Assembly (NCBI GenBank): GCA_009746045.1
Contig: RPFO01001885.1
Span: 157,501 to 221,500 of the forward strand
DNA: 64,000 nucleotides
Reading direction: 5' to 3'
Source: Mesostigma viride
Taxonomy: Eukaryota; Streptophyta; Mesostigmatophyceae; Mesostigmatales; Mesostigmataceae
Shown here: piece after piece, positions 10,645-23,250 of the stretch
Position numbering within the stretch: the stretch's first letter is position 1
Layout of the letters: the number at the start of each line of letters is the position of its first letter
Made by a program: the position numbers and the translations under genes
The notes under the pieces: model-generated
Database searches by the model: none
Seen by the model: only the letters and a program-made list of their open reading frames with translations
Told to the model about the DNA's origin: nothing

Positions 10645-11775
10645 ATCATGTGAGGACTGGCATGGGTGTGTCGCATGCGTGCGTGGGTGTGGTGGATGCG
10701 TGCGTGTGGTGGGTGGCTGCCATGGCGTGCGTGGGTGTGGTGGATGCGTGGCATGCGTGCGTGGGTGCGGTGGAAGGCTGGCATGCGTGCGCGGGTGGGC
10801 TAGCATGCGTGCGTGAGTGTGGTGGTGGGCTGGCATGCGTGCGTGGATGTGGTGGGTGCCTGGCATGTGTGCGTGGGTGTGGTGGGTGCCTGGCATGCGT
10901 GCCTGGTTGTGGTGGGTGGCTGGCATGCGTGCGTGAATGTGGTGGTGGGCTAGCATGCGTGCGTGGGTGTGGTGGTGGGCTGGCATGCGTGCGTGGGTGT
11001 GGTGGATGGCTGGCATGCGTGCGTGGGTGTGGTGGATGCGTGGCATGCGTGCATGGGTGCGGTGGATGGCTGGCATGCGTGCGCGGGTGGGCTAGCATGC
11101 GTGCGTGAGTGTGGTGGTGGGCTGGCATGCGTGAGTGGATGTGTTGGGTGCCTGGCATGTGTGCGTGGGTGTGTTGGGTGCCTGGCATGCGTGCCTGGTT
11201 GTGGTGGGTGGCTGGGATGCGTGCGTGAATGTGGTGGTGGGCTAGCATGCGTGCGTGGGTGTGGTGGTGGGCTGGCATGCGTGCGTGGGTGTGGTGGATG
11301 GCTGGCATGCGTGCGTGGGTGTGGTGGATGGGTGGCATGCGTGCATGGGTGTGGTGGGTGGCTGGCATGCGTGCGTGGGTGGCTGGCATGCATGCGTGGA
11401 TGTGGTGTTGGGCTGGCATGCGTGCGTGGGTGTGGTGGTGGGCTGGCATGCGCGCGTGGGTGTGTTGGATGGCTGGCATGCGTGCATGGGTGTAATGGAT
11501 GGCTGGCATGCGTGTGTGGGTGTGGTGGTGGGCTGGCATGCGTGCGTGGGTGTGGTGGGTGGCTGGCATGCGTGCGTGGGTGTGGTGGGTGGCTGGCATG
11601 CGTGCGTGGGTGTGGTGGGTGGCTGGCATGCGTGCGTGGGGTGGTGGGTGGCTGGCATGCGTGCGTGGGTGTGGTGGGTGGCTGGCATGCGTGTGTGGGT
11701 GTGGTGGGTGGCTGGCATGCGTGCGTGGGTGTGTTGGATGGGTGGCATGCGTGCCTGGGTGTGTTGGGGGGGCTG
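10645..11775 (+). repeat. About 30-bp GC-rich minisatellite, left arm
   Basis: Variants of 'gtgggtgtggtgggtggctggcatgcgtgc' repeat about 38 times. Period and composition leave all frames open on both strands, so the long ORFs here are artefacts. Confidence 0.9.
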
Positions 11776-12890
11776 GCGTTTATATACTGAGAATAATATA
11801 GTTTTAAAAAGGACATATAGTTACCAAACATAATATATAATAGCTATTAATCGTTGCCTATCCAAAGTTGCATGCAGTAAGTGCAACAGCCAAAATATGC
11901 CAACAAATCAGTTGATGGGAATTTCATAAAACTTACAATCGAAATACAACAGACCCCAGTTAGAAGAACGAAGGAATATCTGCGTGACAGGGAATAACGC
12001 ACCAGAGATGCTCGGTAAGCGTTGCTGACCGAAACACAACGGAAAAACACTGCCCGGTTGCTGGTAAGAGAATAAAAAGGCGTTGTCCATAATCGAAATA
12101 CATAAACAAAGAGCGGGAGTCATACCTGCCTTGCGGGAAGTGACGCAACGAATGTTATGGCCGAGCAAACTGGGCCTCCTTTCCCGTTGCTGACGGAAAC
12201 ACACCTCAAACAGACGGCCTCGAAGCATGGTAATGCATGCAACGACGTTCAAAAGCGTCCCAAATCGAAATAAAACGAAACCGAGCGCAAAATACAGTGG
12301 AATATATGCATATCGGAATATATGCATGGCGGGGCATGATGTATTGGAAAAGCCTGGTTGCCTTCGTATCCGCTCCTGACGTGAACAAATGGAAAGAGAC
12401 CGCCTGGAAGCCAACATATGCAGGCGACACCGTTCCAAAGCCCAGAAAACAAAAATGCAGCTTACCCAGGCGTCATTCCGGGTGCCACCGTCTTACCCTG
12501 ACAGTCGTCATCCCAGCAACCTCTCCAAGAGCTTACGGCCCCCACAGTCCAGGAGCTTGCATGACCCATCATTACGTACCTAAGCATCGGTGATTTTAAA
12601 ACCGCGCTCCTAAGCGCACAAAAAGAGAGCTAGCTTTCCCAACGGCATGACGAACTGAACACTTTCCTATCGACAGCCATACCGTAATCCCGTGGCCATT
12701 TGCAGCGTGATGCAATTAGGGTTGGGTAGGTAATAGGTAGGCTGCTGGTTTTTGTTAGAATTGTGATGTGCATCATTTTGTTGGGCCCGTGGGCCACAAT
12801 CATCGCCGTCAACGGCTCAACGCTGCGCTTTGAGTTTTTACGTGTGAACCGTCAGCCCTCGAGTGTCGTCCAATCTTCTTGCTCGGTTAC
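11776..12890. repeat. Inner left arm of the foldback
   Basis: Single-copy sequence whose reverse complement appears at about 13060-13700. Both arms can be read as similar peptides (for example MMYWKSLVA.VSAPDVNKWKETAWKPTYA on the plus strand here and on the minus strand there), but changes do not clearly preserve a frame. I do not call a gene. Confidence 0.6.
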
Positions 12891-13739
12891 TAATAATGTC
12901 GTATTCCAAAGGAACACTAGTAATGAAAACGGTCGCAAAGCGTACGGCTGTAAAAGGGTAGAAAACGGTAACGTGGCATCCTCGCAGTCGCCGGAAAGTG
13001 GAAGCGCGGCGCCGATGGCAATCGTCTCGACCAAATTTTTCGAAACCGAGAAAGCAGATTGGACGACACTTGAAGGCTGACGTCCACACGTGAAGACCCA
13101 CCAGAGCGCAGCGTTGAGCCGTTGACGGCGATGTGGCCCACGGGCCCAGCAAAATAATGCACATCAATTGCATCGCGTCGCAAATGGCCGCTGGACAAAT
13201 GGTATGGCTGTCGACAGCGACGTGCTCAGTTGGTCATGTTTGTTACAGGAAAGCTAGTGGTATTCTTGTACGCTTAGAAGCGTGGTTTTAAAGTCACCGA
13301 TGCTGAGGTACGTTATGATGGGTCATGGAAACTCCTGGACTGTGGGGGCCGTAAGCTCTGCTAGAGGTTGCTAGGATGACGACTGTCAGGGTAAGATGGT
13401 GGCACCCGGAATGACGCCTGGGTAAGCTCTGTTCGTGTTTGCTGGGCTTCGGAACAGTGGCGCATGCATATGTTGGCTTCCAGGCGGTCTCTTTCCATTT
13501 GTTCACGTCAGGAGCGGATACGGAGGCAACCAGGCTTTTCCAATACATCATGTCCCGCCATGCATGTATTCTACCGGCTTTAGCGCTCGGTTTCTTTTCA
13601 TGTCGATCTGGGACGCTTTTGAACGTCGTTGCATTCATTACTATGCTTTGAGGCCGTCTGTTTGAATTGTATTTCCGTCAGCCACGGGCAAGGAGGCCCA
13701 GTTTGCTCGGCCATAACATTCGTTGCGTCACTTCCCGCA

Positions 13740-14925
13740 TGCCACGCATCCACCACCACACCCACGCACACATGCCACCCATCCGACACACCCACGCACG
13801 CATGCCACCCATCCAACACACCCACGCACGCATGCCACCCATCCAACACACCCACGCACGCATGCCAGCCACCCACCACACCCACGCACGCATGCCAGCC
13901 ACCCACCACACCCATGCACGCATGCCAGCCACCCACCACACCCACGCACGTATGCCAGCCACCCACCACACCCACGCACACATCCACCACACCCACGCAC
14001 GCAAGCCAGCCATCCACCACACCCACGCACGCAGGCCAGCCACCCACCACACCCACGCACGCATGCTACCCATCCAACACACCCACGCACGCATGCCAGC
14101 CCACCACCACACCCACGCACGCATGCCAGCCATCCACCACACCCACGCACGCATGCCATGCATCCACCACCACACCCACGCACACAGGCCTGCCAGCCAC
14201 CACACACACCCCACGCATGCATGCCAGCCCACCACCACACGCACGCATGCCAGCCCACCACCACACCCACACAGGCATGCCACGCATCCACCACACCCAC
14301 GCACGCATGCCAGCCACCCACCACACCCATGCACGCATCCACCACACCCACGCACGCATGGCAGCCATCCACCACACCCACGCACGCAAGCATGCCACCC
14401 ACCACACCCATGCACGCATGCCAGCCACCCGCGACACCCACGCACGTATGCTAGCCCACCACCACACCCACACATGCATGCCAGCCATTCACCACACCCA
14501 CGCACGCATGCCAGCCATCCACCACACCCACGCACGCATGCTAGCCCACCACCACATTCACGCACGCATGCCAGCCACCCACCACACCCACGCACGCATG
14601 CCAGCCACCCCAGACACCCACGCACGCAGGCCAGCCCACCACCACATCCACGCGCGCATGCTAGCCCACCACCACATTCACGCACGCATGCCAGCCACCC
14701 ACCACACCCACGCACGCAGGCCAGCCACCCATCACACCCATGCACGCATGCCAGGCACCCACCACACCCACGCACGCATGCCACCCACCCACCACACCCA
14801 CGCACGCATGCCAGCCACCCACCACACCCACGCACACATGCTAGCCCACCACCACACCCACGCACACATGCCCACCACACCCACGCATCCCACCCAGCAC
14901 ACCCACGCCAGTCCTTGCATGTTTG
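13740..14925 (-). repeat. About 30-bp minisatellite, right arm
   Basis: Reverse complement of the left-arm minisatellite, with its own pattern of unit variants. ORFs of up to 592 codons here are products of the repeat period (His/Thr/Pro/Ala/Arg-rich) and are not supported. Confidence 0.9.
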
Positions 14926-14984
14926 GCAAGGGTCTCTTTGCAGAGAGACGATGTTACTCATTTGTGATAAAGTTCTCGAATTCC

Positions 14985-15500
14985 TGTAAGGGTCTAGCTG
15001 CAGCTAGACCCCTCCCAACTTCCCAGGTTTCATCCTTTTTGATTGCATGTAAGGGTCTAGCTGCAGGTAGACCCTCCCAATTATTGGTTGTTTTTTCGCA
15101 TTCTTGTAAGGGTCTAGCTGCAGCTAGACCCCTCCCAACTTCCCTGGTTTCATCCTTTTTGATTGCATGTAAGGGTCTAGCTGCAGGTAGACCCTCCCAA
15201 TTATTGGTTGTTTTTTCGCATTCCTGTAAGGGTCTAGCTGCAGCTAGACCCCACCCAACTTCCAAGGTTTCATCCTTTTTGATTGCATGTAAGGGTCTAG
15301 CTGCAGGTAGACCCTCCCAATTATTGGTTGTTTTTTCGCATTCCTGTAAGGGTCTAGCTGCAGCTAGACCCCTCCCAACTTCAATGTTTCATCTTTGTAT
15401 GATTTGAGGGGTCTAGTTGCAGGAAGACCTCCCACTTATTCGATGTTTATTTTTTGCGTTCACGGAAGGGTCTAGCTGCAGCGAGACCCCTCCCCAATTC
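14985..15500 (-). repeat. Palindrome-bearing tandem repeats, right arm
   Basis: Mirror copy of 9960-10610, with the same alternation of perfect and one-off GTCTAGCTGCAGCTAGAC boxes and the same two spacers. There are fewer units than on the left. Confidence 0.85.
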
Positions 15501-15620
15501 GAGGTTGTGAAACATGCTTTTGTGCGGGGGTACTTGATTCGTCGAATACTTTCGAAATGCCTCCGTTGCTTTGCATCATTTTTTGTAAATGTTTTCGAGC
15601 GACGCGTCGTAGACTACAGG

Positions 15621-16074
15621 TGCTTGACGACGGTATGCGTGACTGTGTTTTTGTTGTGTTATGTGCAGCCCGAGACATTGACGGTAATGAAACTTTTGAA
15701 GGGTGAGGCGGGCTATTAAGTGGATAAGGCCATAATCCGCTTGCCATACTAAGTGCTTGCTATGTGTTGAGATGGCGGGTGCGGGTGCCGTCGGCGCGCA
15801 AATTAAGTTGTGCGAGAGTGTAGCTTACACAGATAACTGGCTGGACCACATTGCGATGTTGGAAGCCATAGCGTGATCCCTAATCGGGAACAGTGTCAAG
15901 GAGGACTACATTTTTCATGTTTTGAAGATTGCCGAATCGTGCATTTTACAGTTGAAGTCGGATGTTGGGAGTGTCATACCTTGTCGTGCTTTTTTATGGG
16001 CGACGCTCGTTGATTGATTTGGCGAGTCCAGAAGTACAAGTTTGAGGGTTGTGATGAACGGGAAAGGATGTATA
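15621..16074. other. No gene seen
   Basis: No open frame of note, no repeat match found. Confidence 0.4.
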
Positions 16075-16155
16075 CTAATTAATTAATTAGACTTGTGCTC
16101 CCGTTGGGGAGTCACGGAGCATTAACCCCGATGGATCGATGGATGGATGGAAACG
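16075..16155 (-). mobile_element. LINE 3'-end fragment
   Basis: (TTAA)n, then the LINE signature 'gtgctcccgttggggagtca', then 'attaaccccgatgg' and GATG repeats, as at 534 and 2803. Only the extreme 3' end remains. Confidence 0.6.
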
Positions 16156-16229
16156 GTGTATATGGAAAACCGTGATACTTGCTGCCATGTGGTTGTCTCC
16201 TTAATGTTTCAAATATATAAGACAGCCGG

Positions 16230-16570
16230 CACTTGCTCATTGACGTTTCTGTGGCTCGCCCCTTGGCTCTTAGCCATGTGCGCATGGTTCAGTTGGTGCA
16301 TCCCAGGCGGCGGCCGGGCTACCCGGCGGATCGGGTTGAGCGGGCCAAGCCCACGGCCTAAGGCGATGTCGGGCACCACCGTGTGGTGCCCTTCGTCTTG
16401 GAGTTCGGGGCCTTGGGGACCCTTACCGCCGGCTTCTTTAAGGAGTAAGTAAGTACCTGCGGAAGTTCTTTTAAGGAGTGTTGCCCGCGGCTCCGGGAGG
16501 ACTGCGTGGACCTGGAGGGCTAGCGGGCCCCTGGGTCGGCGCGGACCTGGACGCCGTACTGTTTAGGCTT
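16230..16570 (+). pseudogene. 3' fragment of the RLE-type LINE
   Basis: The plus strand reads IDVSVARPLALSHV followed by DRVERAK, then GDVGHHRVVPFVLEFGALG and FFKE. Each has a close counterpart in the endonuclease domain and tail of the LINE at 39480-44549. A one-base loss and in-frame stops show it is dead. It proves at least two copies of that family in the window. Confidence 0.7.
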
Positions 16571-17339
16571 GTTGTTGTTGTTGTTGTGTCTCACGCCGCA
16601 CATGGGCAGCAGAGAATCTGTAGTGGCCGAGGGCCGGATATATTTAGTATCGGTGGTACTATCAAGGAGACAACCAGCAGTACTATGTTTAGGCTTAGGC
16701 CCAGTCTAGTACACGGAAAGTTGGGAAGCCGATAACCCAAAGAATAAAGCTTGGTCAACGCGAGTCAGCGCATGGAATCCAGTAGAATCTGGCAGCGAGG
16801 AACGGATAACGCTCGGATTGTCTTTTTCATTTGTCTCGATAAAACTCTCAAAAAAAAAAAATGCCTGATCAAGCAGTAATTCTGGGTTGCTGCCCAGGCA
16901 TTTGACACCGATTTTCGTGAGTTTTCGTGTAGTTGGCTAGTTGCCCCCGTGTCCAGGATTTCAGAAATCGGACGTATCCAACGCAGGTCAACCTTCCTTT
17001 ACGGGTTTGGTGTGCGTCGAAAAGACGATTCCAGGTATTAAGAATCTCTGCTTACCGTATTTGACGGACGACTTCCCGATTCCTCCGCCGACCCTTGAAT
17101 CTTCATGTCGGCTCTCAGGAACTTTCACTTTTGCCCCCCCCAACTTTCCGTGCCTTGAGTACGTAGTAAGATTATGCCAGCCCGGGTCTATCTGCGAGGA
17201 GAGGTTGAAGGACGAACCGCACCATGTGCAAAGACAACAAGGGTAAATTATAAGAAGGGTAATCTAAAATTTCTGCGAGTGGATTGTGTCCTCACTTGAT
17301 ATCCAAACTTTGGCAATCCCTCTTCTTCTAATAACTCGA
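16571..17339. other. No gene seen
   Basis: Holds a GTT microsatellite (16571-16590), a lone end of the CTTGATA-ended repeat (near 16667) and an A-run (16850-16861). A 101-codon frame at 16941-17246 has no recognisable motif. Confidence 0.35.
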
Positions 17340-17745
17340 TTTTAGTCACTCGTTGATGGGTTGATCGGTATGCGCGCAGGTAAGGAGGATGTGGAGCGGA
17401 TCCTACACTTGGCAAATGTGGCGGTGGACTTCGGACCAGCGGCTCAACATGCTGACACTTCCGGAGGGAAGGCTAAGGGGGCGGAAGAGAGGCTAAGGGG
17501 GCGGGCAATGAGGGTGATGAGAAGCCCACGTTGGAAATGAGACTTATTAAGTGAGACAACTATGGACGGGGAAAAAGACTTTGGAGCACGAGAGGCCTTT
17601 TGGTCTGATGGGTGGACTTCTGCCGTTATGAAGGCAGGGAACAAGGATCCGGAGAATCCAATGTATGCAAAGTTAGAAGACGTGATGCTTTATGGGCAGA
17701 TGTCTGGATACGACACCAATAGGAGGGTCGTCAGTCGCACTTAAT
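17340..17745 (+). other. Possible decayed ORF
   Basis: Two consecutive frames look protein-like: GKEDVERILHLANVAVDFGP (near 17380) and MDGEKDFGAREAFWSDGWTSA (from 17562), ending at 17744. A stop separates them. I do not recognise a family; it may be a host or viral remnant. Confidence 0.25.
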
Positions 17746-19967
17746 TTTTTGAGGGCCTTATCCGTAATTTCGCTTCCGCAATCTGCTCTTGCGTTTTCGA
17801 CTTCCTCCTCTTGCTGTCCGTCAGCTCTGCCACCTTTATCACGTAGTCTAGCGGCATCCAGTACAACTGCCTCTTCAACTTCCCTCCGTCCTCCCCCACA
17901 GGAAAAAAGTTGAGGGGAAATGATGAGCGCTCCATGTGGTTGGCAGTGCTCGTCCTATTGTTTTAGATTCGAAGTTTAGGTTGTTGTCGAGTCTCTCCAT
18001 GTGAAATATACCCTTAGATTGACATGTTTTACTAAATTTCAAGCCTCTCGATGTGGAATGTACGCTCAAATTGACATGAATTAAGCATTATGACACCAAA
18101 TTAGCTCGAAAATACGCGATCGGACGCCAAATTCGCGCGAAAAAACGCGATCGGACGATTGAAACTAGCGTTTTTTTCTTGCAAAATGCGCAAAAAATGA
18201 CCCCATTCCGCGTGGGACCACCCAGGCATCTGCATGCAGCAAACGGGTACATTTTGCATTGCAGAAACGATTGCATACTACGCATGTTCATAGCGTCAGG
18301 CGAGTGCGGGACACAAGTTCACTGCGATAAATTGCGACGGCAGTGCAGGGCGCGTATACGAACGTGATGCACCAATACTGCGTGCACCGAGACGTGGCAT
18401 CGCAGGCGTGGCAGTGCTGCACATTGTTTCTAAACGACAGTGCAGCACATTGCACCACGGCACGTGACTAATTAAACCAAAGCCTGGCCTTAAAGCCTAG
18501 AAAAAGCCGACACGGTGTTGCCTGCAAGGGGCAGCGCTTGTTGTGGCCGGCAAAGGAACTTGAAATGCCAGGAACTTGAAAAAGATTGACCTGGCATGCG
18601 CCAGCAATCTTAACCCATAGTCCGCTGACCCATTTTTGGCACTTTCATACCCCTGAAAATGAAAAAAATCATAACTCACAGGCCACAACTCCAAATACCC
18701 CCAACCAAGATGCTAGGAGTATCTACACTTCAAGGGCTTTCAGAATATGCAATAATACCTTGGCTTTATCAAAGCATTTGGATGATAGCTCCAGTCAAAG
18801 TTGGCCAAAAGACGATCTTTTTTCCCCAAGGAAAAGTCTACCCCACCCTAACTTCCCAGGGAGGGCAGGGAATCTCAATACCAACATTGGACAACTTAGT
18901 TGGATAGTCCAATGGTGGTTTCCTTGGGTCAGACCACCCGGATAACCCATTACCCCTATATAACGTGCTCATACATGTGTGTGGGTTACGCGCGTGTAAA
19001 CAGCTATCTATGACATGCAACACAATAATGCATTATAACAAGCTATCAAAGGCTGCCAAAAGTGCTGGAATACAAACACGTTGCCTACCGGCACTGACGG
19101 AGTGGTATACTCCAAAGAAATGCCAAAAACTGGGCACTTTCAGGGCTAATACCACTCTTTACAACAGGCATGGAACTTGCTGAAATATGCATGGATAAAA
19201 TCGTCATTTATAATGCATGGGATACGTATTCCGCTGCAAACAACACGCAAATACGTTGTCGTACCTGGCTCGTTCATGCCCTACCCGGATTCCGCTGGCC
19301 GGGACCCTCATATCTCACACATACTGATGCTCTACATGCAAAGGCCGCCATAGCCGCATACTTCATGATCCGCCATGACTACCAGGTCGATGTTCCGTGC
19401 AAAGATGGCTACTAAACTAGTCCGCATTCTCAGCAAACGCTGCAGCTGACGTCCCATACCCAAACTGGATGCCCGGGCTGGCGCAGATTGCCCGGCCATA
19501 GGGAGGAAATCGACCTATGATAAGCTATGACTCATCTGGAACTGACGACCAGGAAAGTTATATTTTCCTACCTGTATTTTCCCAACCCTATAAATCTGGC
19601 CGTGCCTGACCTACGAAAATCATGCATCGTCATTCTGAGCAACATTCTGAACCGTTTCAAGCCGTGAGACGCAAACATTTCTTAACAGCGGCACGTTGGC
19701 AGCCATATCTCATTACGCGCGCGCGCGAGCGAAAATTTCCCGCCAAAGTCACGTGATACATTCTCAATGCACGTTGTAATTACCAGGCTATGGCGAATAT
19801 TACCCCCAAACCTATGCATCACCTTCGTCCCTAAGTGTTCCCGGACCCACCGGACCACTGACATCCGTCACAAGTGGCGCGGCGCTCTCGGCGCGGCGCG
19901 AAATTCGACCGTTAGTCAAACCCCCCGACAGGTCGGGGGGTTAACGGACTAAGGGTTAAGCAGTCTC
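17746..19967. other. Gene-free stretch
   Basis: No supported gene. A reverse copy of the 7905-7975 repeat lies at about 18150-18220. A perfect hairpin, CCCCCCGA/TCGGGGGG, lies at about 19920-19941. Otherwise I see nothing. Confidence 0.4.
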
Positions 19968-19979
19968 ATCAGCATCCAC

Positions 19980-20185
19980 ATGGGTCTTATTGCACCCACA
20001 GTTTGCCGGATCGTTAGCCTGTCCTTTTAGCTAGCCGCGCCCGATTGCAGCTGTGGCATGCCTTTGGCATGAAGGAGACTGGGGGTCTCTGCCCTTTCTC
20101 CTGTAGTGCACACACAGGGATTAAAAGCACTTCGGTGCTCCGTGACTCCCCAACGGGAGCACGAGTTTAATTAATTAATTAATTA
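19980..20185 (+). mobile_element. 5'-truncated LINE copy (3' UTR only)
   Basis: The 206 bp are almost identical to the 3' end of the element at 3743-4922, including the (TTAA)n tail. They are flanked by the 12-bp direct repeat ATCAGCATCCAC (19968-19979 and 20186-20197). This is a recent target-primed insertion truncated at its 5' end. Confidence 0.85.
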
Positions 20186-20197
20186 ATCAGCATCCAC

Positions 20198-20925
20198 GCT
20201 TCAACAAAAAAACCCACCTTATTTCGTCATTCGGAATGTCGTCGGCAGTTAGGTCGCGCCAGTTCCCGGGTCGCCTGGGCACTCGCAAGGCCTGCACACA
20301 GAGTAACTGCGCCGAAATGCACAGGTGCTTTACGACAAACTGCAGGAAACCAAAATTACCTTATAGCACCTTTTCCGAAGCTCGGGCATGCGGTCGCATC
20401 CCGCTGCGAGTTTTCAAAAGCAATATAATGCAACGTCCTGACCCTCGAGCCCGTTTTCCCAGTTTAGAACTGCGCACCCATTGGACAAGAAATTCAAATT
20501 TCGCGGCGACCGGCGCAACGCCACAACACGCACGACTTAAAATCAGGTCTAAAACTTGCAAAACAATCATATTTCTCCCTACATTTATCCTCCTCGACCA
20601 CTCTGGCTGGCAGCCATGACCTCCAAGTGCCGTTCAACGTCCCTAACGTCTAAAACAACGTAATTTACGTTGCTATGCATCGTCCAGCCAAAATCACAGT
20701 ACAGTAGTGTCAACGATGCGGGTCAGACTGGGTCGACAGGGAGTCGTGCTTGAACTTCCCAAGTTTTATGGGGGAATCTCGCGAAACCTTAGAAACATTT
20801 TTGCCCAGCATTTGTGCTTGACAGTACGGTACGTGCGCTGGTTGGTCCTCTGACAGTTCTCTGTGCCAGGGCCAACCGGCCGCCCGTCAGTTGCCCCCGT
20901 TCAGAAAGTTTCGTCGAACTTTACT
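20198..20925. other. No gene seen
   Basis: Short frames on both strands without motifs. It follows the 3' end of the split minus-strand gene and may include its untranslated region. Confidence 0.35.
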
Positions 20926-22164
20926 TCAGATTTGGAAATCATGAACGTGCGGTTGGAGTTTCGCGGGGGAACCCAAGTTCGCAAGTAATCCGCCAATGAT
21001 GCGCTTCGAACACTTGCCCGCTAAAAATTCAACAGCCGCTCCGGCTGGCCACTTAAACGAAACTTGATGTGTCCCGACTTCGGAGGCGTCCCCCGTCCAG
21101 CTAGCCATTCTGCCACGCCCCCTCCTGGACCTTCCTCGACCCCTAGAAGAGGTCTCAGGCCCCCTCGAGGACGCTGGGCCCCCGTGGCCCGATCCCCTCA
21201 TGGACTTTACTGCAGGTTCAGCTGCCTCCTCGTCCCCTTGACGCGGGCGCTTACCACCTACATACTTGCCGCTGAAACACTCGTACAGCTGGTCGGTCAT
21301 CGCAGCCCAGCCATGGACTTGGCGCATGTGGATGGTCACATTGTCCATCGTAACAGGATCCAGCTGCAGCGACTTGAGAAAGTCGCCCATGGCCATCCGG
21401 TCTGCAACGAAGAACCCTTTGGCCATGGCGTCAGTTATATACATCGATTCCTGCGGAATCGATACTAAGCGCTTAGTGTCGATTCCGTAAGGAATCGATG
21501 TATATAACTAAAACTTTTGCTTGCGCCGGCAAGGCTAAGGCCGATACTAGTCGGGTCATCGAATTGGCTATTCGATTATCGAAGTTGCCTATTCGACCAT
21601 CGAACTTTCCTATTCGATTATCGAATTTTCCTTATTCGATTGTCGAAATTTCCTAGTCGACAGGGGGTCAGAGGCCAGCGGCCTATCATACTCGGTGCCC
21701 AGCGAGCCACCGAACTAGGCCTAGTCGATTATAGCGAGACATCGCGTGGAAATTAGCCGATTTTGGGGACTTAGCCGATTTTCGGAGCGACGTCGAACAT
21801 CACAGATGATTAGCCGGTTGAGCACATCATATCAGTCGAATAGCTAGCGCTGGTACTCCGCCTAGTCAGCGGAGAGCACTTGCCTTTTTCGATTAACATA
21901 TTAGGCCGAACGATTAGCGTCCGCAACGTTATTCGCATTACTAGGCGAAAAATCCACCCCCGGAACGATCCTAGCGGGATTCGAACCCGGGATGCCGGCG
22001 TGTCGCAACAGTCTTAGTTATAAACAACGATTCGCACTAGTATCGGCCTTAGCCTTGCCGGCGCAAGCAAAAGTTTTAGTTATATACATCGATTCCTTAC
22101 GGAATCGACACTAAGCGCTTAGTATCGATTCCGCAGGAATCGATGTATATAACTAAGACTGTTG

Positions 22165-22206
22165 CGACACGCCGGCATCCCGGGTTCGAATCCCGCTAGG
22201 ATCGTT
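22165..22206 (+). other. tRNA 3'-half-like sequence
   Basis: The sequence 'cccgggttcgaatcccgc' has the form of a T-arm and pol III B box. Its inverted copy lies at about 21964-22006. No matching 5' half or acceptor stem is present, so it is a fragment, perhaps captured from a tRNA gene or tRNA-derived SINE. Confidence 0.4.
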
Positions 22207-22737
22207 CCGGGGGTGGATTTTTCGCCTAGTAATGCGAATAACGTTGCGGACGCTAATCGTTCGGCCTAATGTGCTATGTTAATCGTAAAAGGCAAGTGCT
22301 CTCCGCTGACTAGGCGGTGTACTAGCGCTAGCTATTCGACTGATATGATGTGCTCAACCGGCCAGTCATCTGTGTTGTTCGACGTCGCTCCGAAAATCGG
22401 CTAAGTCCCCGAAATCGGCTAATTTCCACGCGATGTCTCGCTATAATCGACTAGGCCTAGTTCGGTGGCTCGCTGGGCGCCGAGTATGATAGGCCGCTGG
22501 CCTCTGACCCCCTGTCGACTAGGAAATTTCGACAATCGAATAAGGAAAATTCGATAAATCGAATAGGAAAGTTCGATGGTCGAATAGGCAACTTCGATAA
22601 TCGAATAGCCAATTCGATGACCCGACTAGTATCGGCCTTAATAGCCTTGCCGGCGCAAGCAAAAGTTTTAGTTATATACATCGATTCCTGCGGAATCGAT
22701 ACTAAGCGCTTAGTGTCGATTCCGTAAGGAATCGATG

Positions 22738-23250
22738 TGTTAAAAGGCATGTGTGATTATTATGGGGACTTAAATTATAATAATTCGTAGGTGGTGAATC
22801 ATTGCCGACTTAAGCGTCAGGAGCCAGGAAAATTATTTATTACGTCCATTTGGTGTGGCTTTCCATGGCTACCTCAAGGTAGCGTGAACATTGGTAATTA
22901 TGGTAGGTGAGTGGTGGCGGCGGCCCTGGTATGGGCATGGGCCGACAATGGGTCGATAACGACAGCTGGTATGTTGGAACATGGTGCATGCGCATGCATG
23001 ACTCGGTACGGCATGGTATGACATGCACATGACACAATACTATAATCTGGTGAAGATAGTGACCAATTGTCCTAGTGCCATTGTACAACTTGGCACATAG
23101 TCATAGTGTCCGTTCACGTAGGACAAATCCCACTTAGGTACTACTATCCGAGCATATCTATTTGTTGATTAGGGCTCGAATACAGTTGCCCGTATTATAG
23201 ATTTCTGCACGGTCAGCATAATGGGCATATTCAAGACAGGATTCTTGACA
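22738..23250 (-). repeat. LTR (3') of the non-coding LTR element
   Basis: TG...CA ends, 513 bp, near-identical to 24903-25413. It contains a 2-bp indel relative to its partner near 22776. Confidence 0.85.

Larger units (their letters stand above)
9815..15620. mobile_element. Large foldback (palindromic) structure
   Basis: Two arms of about 2.5-3 kb are inverted copies of each other around a centre near 12970. Outer parts match (9880-9960 with 15480-15560). The 60/120-bp repeats (9960-10610 with 14985-15500) and the 30-bp minisatellites (10645-11775 with 13740-14925) mirror each other. So do the single-copy inner parts (12330-12590 with 13290-13560; 12760-12885 with 13060-13170). The loop is about 170 bp. 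Arms made of tandem subrepeats are the layout known for Foldback elements. No transposase is present. Confidence 0.75.

Noticed and set aside
10650..14989. ORFs of up to 592 codons, rich in His/Thr/Pro or Gly/Trp/Cys/Val
   Set aside because: They are translations of a roughly 30-bp minisatellite, open in several frames on both strands.
19920..19941. Rho-independent terminator-like hairpin
   Set aside because: Perfect GC stem, but no T run and no gene upstream; bacterial-type termination is not expected here.
22165..22206. Complete tRNA gene
   Set aside because: Only a T-arm-like 3' half exists, and its acceptor partner is missing.
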